Shown here piece by piece: positions 1-7,694 of a DNA stretch of 23,981 bases (position 1 is the stretch's first letter; each line of letters starts with the position of its first letter). The stretch covers positions 1-23,981 of the forward strand of contig JAFLEE010000079.1 of assembly GCA_017302015.1 (NCBI GenBank), read 5' to 3'. This DNA comes from Spirochaetota bacterium (GTDB taxonomy: Bacteria > Spirochaetota > UBA12135 > COTS27 > JAFLEE01). The position numbers and the translations under genes are program-made. Below the pieces are notes generated by a model. The model had not been told where the DNA came from and did no database searches. It saw only the letters and a program-made list of their open reading frames with translations.

Positions 1-1407
1 GAGGCGGCGAACCCGGCCCTCCCGCCCTACCCCGCCGAATTGCTGCCGCCCCAGAACCAAGGCGCGCCTTCCTCGCTCTATAACGACATGATCCACGGCA
101 TCGAGCCGTTCGCCATCCGCGGCGCCCTGTGGTACCAGGGCGAGGCCAACGTCAGCGAAGGGAAACTCTACACCGAGAAGATGAAGGCCCTCGTGGGCGG
201 TTGGCGCAAGCTGTGGGGCTACGAGTTCCCCTTCTATTTCGTCCAGATCGCCCCCTACCATTACGGCAATCAGGCCCCCCAGATCCTCCCCGAGTTCTGG
301 GAGGCCGTCGACGAGGCGACCCGCGCGATCCCCCAGGTGGGCATGGTCGTCATCCACGACATCGGCGACATCAAAGACATCCACCCCAAGAACAAACAAG
401 AGGTGGGCCGCCGCCTCGCCCTCCACGCGCTCGCCAAGACCTACGGGCAGAAGAACCTCGGCTACTCCGGCCCCGCCTTCGAATCGCTCTCCATCGAGGG
501 CGACAAAATGAAGATCTCGTTCCACCATCTGGGCGGCGGCCTCGCCTCCCGCGACGGCAAGCCCCTCACCCATTGGGAGCTCCTCGATGCGGCCGAGGGT
601 GGATGGACCCCCGCGAACGCCGCGATCCAGGGCGCCAACGTGGTGCTCTCCGCGGAGGGCGTGAAGAAGCCCCTGGCCGTGCGCTTCGCCTGGCACAAGC
701 TCGCCGAGCCCAATTTCATGAACAAGGAAGGCCTCCCCGGCGTGCCGTTCCGCGCCGGCGCCTGGACCAACCGGGATTCCCTCTCCCTCAATATCCCCGA
801 GATGAAGCAATTCCAACTCGTCTACGAGATCGACCTCGGGAAAATCGGAAGCGATATCGTCTACGACGTCGACAATAGCCTGAAGGTCTCCAAGCCCTTC
901 GACCGCATCGCCTATTCCCTCGAACTCAAGGGCGCCACGGGCGACGCCCAGTGGATCTGGGTCAGCATGGACGCCTTCACCAACGATCTCCAGAAGATCA
1001 GCGTCCCCACCATCGCCTCCAAGGCCAAGTACCAGCAATTCCTCACCGGTCTGAACATCTTCTCGGGGGTTCCCGGAATCGTCACCGGCACCGGCCTCAA
1101 GGGCAATATCGAGTTCTGGCCCAATAATTACGGCGGTCCCAACGCCAAGAACATCCCCAACGCCTCGGGCGATGCCATGGATTTCGGCGACCAAATTTCG
1201 GAGCCCGAACTCGGCTATGGCTCGATGCAGATCCACAATTACGAGGCCCGCCAGGTGCTCTTCGCCGTCAATAATTGGCGCTCCGGCAACCCCGACGTCG
1301 GTATCGGCAACCGCCCCAACGAGAAGAACACCGACTGGACCTTCGCGGGGAACGGGCGCAACATCCCGTTCAAGAAGATGAAGATCTACGTGCGGCTGAA
1401 GCCCTAA
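1..1407 (+). CDS. Sialate O-acetylesterase-type SGNH hydrolase, 3' part (5' end outside window)
   Basis: The reading frame is open from base 1, so the true start and the nucleophile-serine (GDS) block lie upstream. What remains has the hallmark WYQGEAN motif of the SASA/DUF303 esterase family (about bases 130-150) and the catalytic block DIHPKNKQEVGRRLAL (about bases 376-423), whose His should complete the catalytic site. Family members remove O-acetyl groups from sialic acids or plant and algal polysaccharides, usually after export. Export cannot be judged here because the N-terminus is missing. After the esterase fold come about 230 residues of a C-terminal extension, rich in Asn, Gly and Trp (for example FWPNNYGGPNAKN), which I believe is common in esterases of this type from PVC bacteria. 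The stop is TAA at 1405. The esterase-family call is firm, the natural substrate is not. Confidence 0.88.
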   Translation, partial: EAANPALPPYPAELLPPQNQGAPSSLYNDMIHGIEPFAIRGALWYQGEANVSEGKLYTEKMKALVGGWRKLWGYEFPFYFVQIAPYHYGNQAPQILPEFWEAVDEATRAIPQVGMVVIHDIGDIKDIHPKNKQEVGRRLALHALAKTYGQKNLGYSGPAFESLSIEGDKMKISFHHLGGGLASRDGKPLTHWELLDAAEGGWTPANAAIQGANVVLSAEGVKKPLAVRFAWHKLAEPNFMNKEGLPGVPFRAGAWTNRDSLSLNIPEMKQFQLVYEIDLGKIGSDIVYDVDNSLKVSKPFDRIAYSLELKGATGDAQWIWVSMDAFTNDLQKISVPTIASKAKYQQFLTGLNIFSGVPGIVTGTGLKGNIEFWPNNYGGPNAKNIPNASGDAMDFGDQISEPELGYGSMQIHNYEARQVLFAVNNWRSGNPDVGIGNRPNEKNTDWTFAGNGRNIPFKKMKIYVRLKP

Positions 1408-1546
1408 ACCCGGCGTCCCGGAAACCCGCCAGCCACGATCCGCATTGGCGCCTTTCACCGGGGGGCGCCGCATGACGGGATGATTTCGGTCGGCTAACTT
1501 ATCCTTGGGCCCGCGTTCATCAAACGCGCGTCTTCCCGAGGAAACC

Positions 1547-1903
1547 ATGCAGCTCGCCCTAACCATCATGATCGCCCTCGTGGCGGTCCTCCACCTCTAT
1601 TTTTTAGTCCTGGAGATGTTCCTGTGGACTCGGCCCGCCGGCCTACGGGCCTTCGGGCAAACGCGCCAGCAGGCTGAGGCCTCCAAGGTCCTCGCCGCCA
1701 ATCAGGGCCTCTATAACGGATTCCTCGCGGCGGGCCTCCTCTGGGGGGCATTCTTCGGAGGGGGATTCCGGGTCGAGGCCTTCTTCCTCGGGTGCGTCAT
1801 CGTCGCGGGAGTCTACGGGGGCGCGACGGCGGGACGCAAAATCCTGCTCATCCAGGCGCTTCCGGCGGGAATCGCCCTCGCCCTGCTCCTTCTCGCCCAT
1901 TGA
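1547..1903 (+). CDS. DUF1304 family small integral membrane protein
   Basis: This is a 118-residue hydrophobic protein with about four predicted membrane segments. The N-terminal signature, with VAVLHLYFLVLEMFLW and KVLAANQGLYNGFLAAGL, matches the DUF1304 family (PF06993), and the length is normal for it. The function of the family is not known. I chose the ATG at 1547, not an upstream start at 1505, because GAGGAAA lies 4-9 bases before it and because the family normally begins close to the first membrane helix. It stands alone between the esterase gene and hflX, all on the same strand. The 143 bp before it contain no clear promoter. Confidence 0.85.
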   Translation: MQLALTIMIALVAVLHLYFLVLEMFLWTRPAGLRAFGQTRQQAEASKVLAANQGLYNGFLAAGLLWGAFFGGGFRVEAFFLGCVIVAGVYGGATAGRKILLIQALPAGIALALLLLAH

Positions 1904-1994
1904 GGGCGCTTCGGGCCGGGGCGATGTTAAGCTCGGGCGAGGTTTTCCCATCCAAAGCACCCAAGCCCCTCCCCCGGCGGCCCTCCTGGTCGCC

Positions 1995-3392
1995 GTGCAA
2001 TTTCCCGACGTCTCCGATGAAGACCATCGTGGCTCCCTCGATGAACTCGAACGCCTCGCTTCGACCCTCGGCTACCGCTGCGTCGGGCGCCTGAGCCAAA
2101 GGCGCGCCTCCAGCCGCGGGGCCACCGTCCTCGGCGAAGGGGCCCTCAAGACCTTGGCGGGCTGGACCGGCGGCGCCGGCGTGGTCAAATCCCGCGCCTT
2201 CCGGAAAAAAACCAAGGCCGCCCTGAAGAACGAGGCCCCCGAAGGGGACGAATCCGAAGAAATGGAAGAGGCGGACGAGCCCGATGGAGGCATTTCCGCC
2301 GGCGTGCCGCCCGTAGAAAAGGCCGAGGTGGTGATCTTCGACTGCGAACTCACCCCCTCCCAACTCCGCAATCTGGAGAGCGCCACCGGCGCCACGGTCC
2401 TCGACCGCACCGGCGTCGTCATCGGAATCTTCAACCGCCATGCCAAGACCCGCGAGGCCAAGATCCAGGTAGAACTCGCGAGCCTCGCCTATCTTTCTCC
2501 GCGCCTGCGCGAGACCGGCGGCCAAGACCGCCAGGGGGGCGGCATCGGCGCCAAGGGCGCGGGCGAGACGAGCCTCGAACTCGACCGGCGAAAGATCCGC
2601 GACCGGATGAAGGAACTGCGGGCGGAATTGGAGGCTGTGCGCGGCGAACAGGCGACCCGCCGCAGCCGGCGCTCCAACGAGACAACCGTGGCCCTCGTCG
2701 GCTACACCAACGCCGGGAAATCTTCCCTCATGCGCGCGCTCACGGGCAGCGAGGTGCTCGTCGCCGACCAGCTCTTCGCCACCCTCGACACCACGGTGCG
2801 CCCCATGAAGCCCGAGACGCGCCCCCGCCTGCTCATCTCCGATACGGTGGGGTTCATCAAGCAACTCCCCCACGACCTCGTCGCCTCCTTCCGCTCCACC
2901 CTCGACGAGGCCGCCGGCGCGGCGCTCCAATTGCTGCTCGTCGACGCCGCCGATCCCGCCTTCCGCGCCCAACTCGCCGTGGTCCAGACCGTCCTCGAGG
3001 AGGTCGGGGCGGGGGGGATCCCGAGGATCCTCGTGCTCAATAAGCGCGACCTCCTCTCCCCCATCGACCTGGCGCTGCTCCAGCGGGAATTCCCGGGCGC
3101 CATCGCGATCTGCACGCGGGATGCGGGCGACCTCGCCCTCCTGCGCGATAAGATCACCGAGTTCTTCGCCCGGAATTTCCTCGAGCGTGAACTCTTCGCC
3201 CCCTACGGCGCCGCCGGCTTCATCGGCGAAGTCCACGGCCAATTCAAGGTCCTCTCGGAAAATTATGAAGAGGCCGGGGTGCGCTTCAGGGTCCAGGGCA
3301 CGGAAGCGATGTTCGAGTGGTTCCGTCGGAAATTCAGCGAGATGGGGATGGAAGAGAAAGCGCCGCCGGAGGGCGAACCCCCCGCGCTCTAG
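1995..3392 (+). CDS. hflX: GTPase HflX (ribosome-associated)
   Basis: HflX is a GTPase that binds the 50S subunit and splits stalled ribosomes, notably after heat stress. Seen here: an N-terminal HflX domain (VIFDCELTPSQLRNLE), a coiled linker with GGIGAKGAGETSLELDRRKI, then the G domain with G1 GYTNAGKSS near residue 236, G3 DTVGFI near 283 and G4 NKRD near 349. The G5 region (CTRDAGD) departs from the usual SAK. An unusual charged insert of roughly 50 residues (Lys-rich then Glu/Asp-rich) interrupts the N-terminal domain. The start is uncertain: GTG at 1995 is the first ordinary start codon, but in-frame sequence upstream (ALLVAVQFP) looks homologous to the HflX N-terminus. The frame could start at an ATC at 1950, which has CGAGG 7 bases before it. 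The stop overlaps that of the opposing gene by 4 bp. Confidence 0.93.
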   Translation: MQFPDVSDEDHRGSLDELERLASTLGYRCVGRLSQRRASSRGATVLGEGALKTLAGWTGGAGVVKSRAFRKKTKAALKNEAPEGDESEEMEEADEPDGGISAGVPPVEKAEVVIFDCELTPSQLRNLESATGATVLDRTGVVIGIFNRHAKTREAKIQVELASLAYLSPRLRETGGQDRQGGGIGAKGAGETSLELDRRKIRDRMKELRAELEAVRGEQATRRSRRSNETTVALVGYTNAGKSSLMRALTGSEVLVADQLFATLDTTVRPMKPETRPRLLISDTVGFIKQLPHDLVASFRSTLDEAAGAALQLLLVDAADPAFRAQLAVVQTVLEEVGAGGIPRILVLNKRDLLSPIDLALLQREFPGAIAICTRDAGDLALLRDKITEFFARNFLERELFAPYGAAGFIGEVHGQFKVLSENYEEAGVRFRVQGTEAMFEWFRRKFSEMGMEEKAPPEGEPPAL

Positions 3393-3724
3393 CAGGGCGC
3401 GATGACTTTCTCCGCCATGGAGAATACCTGGATCGTCTGGTCCATATTCCCCACCTCGCCCACGAGGAGTTTCTCGCGCAATTGGTGGTGGTCGAGGCAG
3501 GTGCCGCAACTGGCGATGCGGGCGCCCTTGGAGGCGAGGCGGCGCAGGGCCTCGAGGGCGGCGCCCTCCCGGGTGGTGAGGAAGACCGCGTCGTTGACGC
3601 AGCCGACGAGATCCACGCGCGTCTCCGATCCGGCGAGCTTTTCGAGGAAGGTCGAAAGCAGTTTGCGGCCGAGGGCCTCGTCGCCCTGGCCCATGCGGTC
3701 CGCGTTCAAATAGAGGAAAGTCAT
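3389..3724 (-). CDS. DsrE/YedF C-terminal-like protein
   Basis: This 111-residue protein resembles the DsrE-like C-terminal domain of YedF, a protein linked to selenium or sulfur metabolism. It has the N-terminal block MGQGDEALGRKLLSTFL, then SCGTCLD with Cys73 and Cys76, and the closing KLLVGEVGNM. In YedF this domain follows a SirA/TusA domain, which is absent here, so this is a stand-alone version. The Cys pair suggests persulfide or redox chemistry, but the substrate is unknown. The ATG at 3724 is preferred over a TTG at 3748 because GGGAG lies about 7 bases upstream of it. The gene is convergent with hflX, and their stop codons share the palindrome CTAG. Confidence 0.8.
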   Translation of the reverse strand: MTFLYLNADRMGQGDEALGRKLLSTFLEKLAGSETRVDLVGCVNDAVFLTTREGAALEALRRLASKGARIASCGTCLDHHQLREKLLVGEVGNMDQTIQVFSMAEKVIAPC

Positions 3725-3797
3725 CCCGGTCTCCCGGCGGATCCCCAAACGATGGGAACCGCCGCGTCCATTATACGACGGCAGGCCCCCGCCCGAG

Positions 3798-5792
3798 TCA
3801 GCGCGCGGCCTTCCCCCAGTCTTGCGCGAGCGCCTTCAAAAAGACCCCGCCGACGACGCTGCGCGCCTGGAAGCCCACCTGCTTTCCGGTGCGGGTATCG
3901 TACCAATCGCTGAAGGGCACCCGGTCGGGGGTCTCCCCGAGGAATTTCAGGATGGGCGCGATGAGCGCCCGGAAATCCCCCTCCTTCTCGGCCAGCACGG
4001 CCACCCAGGTGATCCAATCGGCCTTGGTGTAATCCTTGCGGTTGTCGAGGGGCAGGCCGTAGGCGCCCTGGCGGGCCAGATAATGGGCCACTTCCCGGCG
4101 CGCGAGTTCCCCGGGGAACAGGTTGAGCCCGAGGAGCCGGTCCCACACCAGATTGTATTTCTGGCTCCAGGTACCCGGCTGGTCGAAGGTCATGGGGGCG
4201 GCGGCGCTCGTCCCAGTCTTCGCCATCCATTCCGCCGCCATGGCGCGGGCCTTCTCCCGATACGGCGCCCCGAGCTCCCCGGCGCCCGCCGCCGCGGCGA
4301 GGGGGGCCATGGCCGCCACGCCGAGGATCGCCTTCACCGAGAGGTTGGTATTATGCGCCTGGTGCCCGGCGAAATCGTCCGTGCACAATTGGTGCTCGGG
4401 ATCCAGCCCCTTCGAGACGAGGTAATCCGCCCAGGTCTTCAGGAGCGTCCACCAGCGCTTCGCGAAGGCGCCGTGCCCCTGGGCCCGCACGAGCGCCGCC
4501 GCCAAAAGGAGCAGGTTCCCGCATTCCTCCACGGGCATCTGGTTCTCTTCCGTACGCTCGCCGCCGCCGTAGACTTGCCCATTGGCCAGGGGGAAGGTGC
4601 CCAGATCATGGGGTGCGAAGGGGAAGCGCCAGCGCGGGCTCGAGGCGTAGACCATGAGCGGGTGCATCATGGCCTCGACGAGGGCGGGGGCGAGCCAGAG
4701 GAAGAGCGGCGCCGAGGGATAGGTCACATCGACGGTGGCCGCGCAGCCGTTGGAGAAGTTCTCTTTGCTGATGAAGAGCGGGGTCCCGTCCACGTCCCCC
4801 GCCAATTGGTGGGCGCCGATGGCCTGCCGGTAGGAGAGCGCGCAGAGCGCGGCGTAATCCCTTCCCCCCGCCGCCTCGCAGCGCCGCTCCAGGTCGAGGT
4901 CGAAGGCCGCGCAATGATCCAAGAGCTCCTCCCGCTTGACCCAGGTCTCTTCCAGCATGTCGGAAAAAGCCCGGCCCGTGGAGGTCCAAAGGGGTTTCAG
5001 CGGCCGGCCGAGGAATTCGATGCAGTCTCCGCTATCGTGCGCGAAGAGGAAGACCGAGCGCGCGGTCGCTTCTCCCCGGAGTTCATGCCCGACCGACGCC
5101 GCCAGGCAGGGCTTGCCGTCCTTCCACGACCTGGGTTGGCGGCCGTCGTCCGTTCGGGGGACGGCGCCGGTTTTCGAGAAGGCGGCCTCCAACGCGTCCC
5201 AATCGCCGCTGGCCAGGGTGGCCGCCGTTTCGGCCCCCGTCGCCAACACGATGCGGCCCCAATCGCAGCGGAGATTGTCCCCGGCTTTCTCCAGGACGGG
5301 CTGTTCGGCGGTGCCCGTGGCCAGCGCCTCCAAGGTCGGGAGGAGGAGCCGCGACCAAACGCAGGCTTGCTTCACGTCGTTCGTCGCCGCATCCACCCCG
5401 ACCTCGACGAGGAACTCCACGCGGTGTTCCCGGCCATCGGTGCTGCGGGCGCTTAAGTCGAGGAGGCCCACCGCTCGGGAGAGGAGGTCGAGATCCCCGG
5501 GAAGGAGCGGGCTCGTGGCCCCCAGGCCGATCTCCACGCCGCGGTCCCTCCAGACGTAGCGCGTGCGCGTCGCGCCGAGTTCCAGCACGGGCGGGGCGAG
5601 GCGCTGGGCGAGGGGGGCGCCGAGGAGGCGGCAGCAGGCCCCGTCGATGCGGGCCATGACGCCGACGTTACGGGTCGTGCCCGTCCAGTGCCTCGGCCAC
5701 GCCTCATCCGGCCGATCCGCGCACACCCAGAAGGAGAAGGACGGGTCGTGGACCCAAAGCGGCGTCGCGGGCGGGCGGATGGGAAAAGCCAT
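3798..5792 (-). CDS. DUF4965/DUF1793 glutaminase A-like glycosidase-fold protein
   Basis: This 664-residue protein has the domain order of the glutaminase A-like family: an N-terminal DUF5127 beta domain (about residues 1-290), then DUF4965 and DUF1793 forming an alpha/alpha barrel. Recognisable blocks are LSYRQAIGAHQLAGD near residue 310, PLFLWLAPALVEAMMHPLM near 355 and ENQMPVEECGNLLLL near 415. The fungal founder is named glutaminase, but bacterial members sit in polysaccharide-degradation loci and the barrel is glycosidase-like, so the true reaction here is open. There is no signal peptide, so it is probably cytoplasmic. ATG 5792 has AGGAG about 7 bases upstream. It follows the AraC gene of the ABC-transporter cluster by 93 bp on the same strand, so it may act on the imported sugar. 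Confidence 0.83.
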   Translation of the reverse strand: MAFPIRPPATPLWVHDPSFSFWVCADRPDEAWPRHWTGTTRNVGVMARIDGACCRLLGAPLAQRLAPPVLELGATRTRYVWRDRGVEIGLGATSPLLPGDLDLLSRAVGLLDLSARSTDGREHRVEFLVEVGVDAATNDVKQACVWSRLLLPTLEALATGTAEQPVLEKAGDNLRCDWGRIVLATGAETAATLASGDWDALEAAFSKTGAVPRTDDGRQPRSWKDGKPCLAASVGHELRGEATARSVFLFAHDSGDCIEFLGRPLKPLWTSTGRAFSDMLEETWVKREELLDHCAAFDLDLERRCEAAGGRDYAALCALSYRQAIGAHQLAGDVDGTPLFISKENFSNGCAATVDVTYPSAPLFLWLAPALVEAMMHPLMVYASSPRWRFPFAPHDLGTFPLANGQVYGGGERTEENQMPVEECGNLLLLAAALVRAQGHGAFAKRWWTLLKTWADYLVSKGLDPEHQLCTDDFAGHQAHNTNLSVKAILGVAAMAPLAAAAGAGELGAPYREKARAMAAEWMAKTGTSAAAPMTFDQPGTWSQKYNLVWDRLLGLNLFPGELARREVAHYLARQGAYGLPLDNRKDYTKADWITWVAVLAEKEGDFRALIAPILKFLGETPDRVPFSDWYDTRTGKQVGFQARSVVGGVFLKALAQDWGKAAR

Positions 5793-5861
5793 GGGGAACT
5801 CCTGACCCCATGAGATTAAACCCGCCGACCCGTTTCCGCCATGGGCGGGAACCCGTCGGAC

Positions 5862-5880
5862 CTTTGTGAAATCCACAAGG
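5862..5880. promoter_or_regulatory. Inverted repeat between araC-type gene and DUF4965 gene
   Basis: TTGTG (5864-5868) and CACAA (5874-5878) are perfect 5-bp arms around AAATC, extending to CTTTGTG/CACAAGG with one G-T pair. A second imperfect repeat (TTCCGCC/GGCGGGAA, about 5834-5852) lies nearer the DUF4965 start. The first repeat could be an operator for the DUF4965 gene or a hairpin partly insulating it from the upstream genes. A five-T run follows only on the plus side (5883-5887), where no gene would use it as a terminator. Confidence 0.3.
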
Positions 5881-5885
5881 CCTTT

Positions 5886-6728
5886 TTACCGGGTTCGACC
5901 CCCTTCCGCGGCCCGCGAGAGGAAAGCCGAAGGACTGCTCCCGAGGTTCCGCTTGAAGGCGACGGAAAACGCGAAGGGGTTGGCGTAGCCGACGAGGCGC
6001 GCGGCCTCCCGCACCGGGAGTCCTCGGGCGAGCCACTCCACGGCGCGCACCATGCGCAGCCGGGCCACGTAAGCCATCGGGCTGCGGCCCGTCTCGCGAA
6101 GGCAATGGCGGCGCAGCGTTTCCCCGTCGAGGCCGCTTTGGACGGCCAGGTCGCCCAGGGTCCAGGGCTTCTCCAGGTGCTCCCCGACCGTGGCCCAAAG
6201 GGGGCCGAGGCGGGATGGGGCGCGGGCCGGACGCAGCAGGGCGAGGATCTCGAGGCGCAGGACTTCCGTCCACGCCAGGTTGGCCTGGCTCTTCCCCGGG
6301 TTCTCCAGGAGGCCTTCGATGGCGTGGGCGAAGCCGGAGGGCATCCCCCCTCGCACCCCGAGTTCCGTCGGGAACTCCCCCCACCCATCGGGCGAAAGGA
6401 TGGCCCAAGCCACCTGCCAATTCCCGTCCGCCGCGTAGGCGTGGGGGACCCCCGCCGGCGTCAGGTAGAGGCTCCCCGGCCCCAGGGCGCGGGCCCGGCC
6501 GTCGATCCAGACCTTGCCGGATCCCGCCAGCGCGAAGAGGATCTGGTGGGACTCCCAGGCCAGGCGCGCGAAGGCGAACCCCCGATGCGCCCGGGAGATC
6601 CCGGCCATGCGGATGCCCGCCCGGTGCAGCGCGGGGTGCTCCGCATCCGCGGCCCGCCGTTCGCGGGTGCGCGGCCCGATGGAGAAGACTTCCCCCGTCG
6701 GTGGAAAGGGGCCGCTGGCGCGGGACAA
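5886..6728 (-). CDS. AraC family transcriptional regulator (sugar operon)
   Basis: This protein of about 280 residues has an N-terminal cupin-type AraC ligand domain (SHQILFALAGSGKVWIDG, then YLTPAGVPHAY) and a C-terminal two-helix-turn-helix AraC domain ending with LVGYANPFAFSVAFKRNLG. Such regulators sense a sugar or signal and usually activate nearby catabolic genes. It is the fourth gene of the transporter cluster, starting about 17 bases after the permease stop. The start is not certain: TTG at 6728 fits the spacing but has a poor ribosome binding site. The ATG at 6608 would cut into the apparent start of the ligand domain (HPALHRAGIRM). Its place behind the transporter suggests autoregulation of the operon. 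Confidence 0.85.
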   Translation of the reverse strand: MSRASGPFPPTGEVFSIGPRTRERRAADAEHPALHRAGIRMAGISRAHRGFAFARLAWESHQILFALAGSGKVWIDGRARALGPGSLYLTPAGVPHAYAADGNWQVAWAILSPDGWGEFPTELGVRGGMPSGFAHAIEGLLENPGKSQANLAWTEVLRLEILALLRPARAPSRLGPLWATVGEHLEKPWTLGDLAVQSGLDGETLRRHCLRETGRSPMAYVARLRMVRAVEWLARGLPVREAARLVGYANPFAFSVAFKRNLGSSPSAFLSRAAEGGRTR

Positions 6729-6745
6729 GGGGATGCCCCGCCCGC

Positions 6746-7681
6746 CTAGGCTTTCCGCCGCTGGGCCGCCTTGTCGAGGGCCACGGCGGCCACGATGATG
6801 ACGCCGATGACGATGAGTTGCACGTTGGTGGAGATCCCCAATAGGGTGCACCCGTTGCGCAGGAAGGCGATGAGGAGCGTGCCGATGACCGTGCCGAGGA
6901 TCGTGCCGCTGCCGCCGCTGAGGCTGGCCCCGCCGATGACCACCGCGGCGATCACGTCGAGTTCCATGCCGATGCCCGCGGTGGGCTGGGCCGAGACCGT
7001 GCGGCTCGTGCCGATCATGGCCGCGATCCCGGCCAGCGTGCCCGTGAGCGCGTAGAGCGCGAGGAGCGAGCGCTCGATGCGCACCCCCGCGTGGAAGGCG
7101 GCGTCGCGGTTGGACCCGATGGCGTAGGTGTAGCGGCCCAGGCGCGTGTAGCGGAGCGCGAGGAAGGCGAGCAGCGCCAGCGCCACGAAGAGGATCACCG
7201 AGACGGGGATCCCGAAGACCACGCCCTCGCCCAGGAACCGGTAATCGGGCACGTTATAGGGCTGGCCGTCGTGCATCACGTAGGCCACGCCGCGGAAGAC
7301 GCTCATGCTGCCGAGGGTGATGATGAACGGCGGCAGTCCCAGGCGGGTGATGACGAGCCCGTTGACGAGGCCGCAGAGGGCGCCGGCGCCGATGCCCGCA
7401 AACGTCCCGGCGAGGGCGCCCCATTCGGGCCCCGCGGCCTGGATGACCAGGGCCCCGACCATGCCGGCGAGGGCCAGGAGCGACCCCACCGAGAGGTCGA
7501 TGCCGCCGGAGATGATGATGGCGGTCATCCCCAGGGCGATGATGCCGTTGACGCTGGAACGTCGGAGCACGTTGAGGAAATTGGACCCGGTGAGGAATTT
7601 CTCGGGCTCGAGGGCGGCGAGGAGCACGATGAGCGCCAGGAGGCTGGCAAAGGGAAGGAGTTGGCGGAGGAGGCGTTTCAT
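6746..7681 (-). CDS. CUT2 (RbsC-like) sugar ABC transporter permease
   Basis: This 311-residue polytopic membrane protein belongs to the BPD_transp_2 family (RbsC/XylH/AraH type). It carries the family blocks ISGGIDLSVGSLLALAGM, TRLGLPPFIITLGSMSVFRG, RYTRLGRYTYAIGSNRDAA and GGASLSGGSGTILGTVIG. It should form the inner-membrane channel of a monosaccharide importer with the ATPase and binding protein encoded just upstream. ATG 7681 has AGGA about 7 bases before it and lies 13 bp after the ATPase stop, consistent with one transcript. The length is normal and no key block is missing. The substrate cannot be told from the permease; ribose, fucose, rhamnose, xylose and similar sugars are all possible. 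Confidence 0.92.
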   Translation of the reverse strand: MKRLLRQLLPFASLLALIVLLAALEPEKFLTGSNFLNVLRRSSVNGIIALGMTAIIISGGIDLSVGSLLALAGMVGALVIQAAGPEWGALAGTFAGIGAGALCGLVNGLVITRLGLPPFIITLGSMSVFRGVAYVMHDGQPYNVPDYRFLGEGVVFGIPVSVILFVALALLAFLALRYTRLGRYTYAIGSNRDAAFHAGVRIERSLLALYALTGTLAGIAAMIGTSRTVSAQPTAGIGMELDVIAAVVIGGASLSGGSGTILGTVIGTLLIAFLRNGCTLLGISTNVQLIVIGVIIVAAVALDKAAQRRKA

Positions 7682-7694
7682 GGGGATTCCTGGT

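Noticed and set aside
1447-1469. GGCGCC repeated 11 bases apart after the esterase gene, considered as a terminator
   Set aside because: The loop is long, no T-run follows on either strand, and GGCGCC is a common self-palindrome in such GC-rich DNA.
1848-3509. Long open frame on the minus strand opposite hflX
   Set aside because: It is the antisense shadow of a clear HflX gene in GC-rich DNA. Its protein is low-complexity Gly/Glu/Ala-rich with no recognisable domain.
5888-5905. GGGTTCGA followed by CCC, resembling a tRNA T-loop
   Set aside because: No acceptor, D or anticodon arms can be drawn around it, and it lies in the end of the AraC coding sequence.
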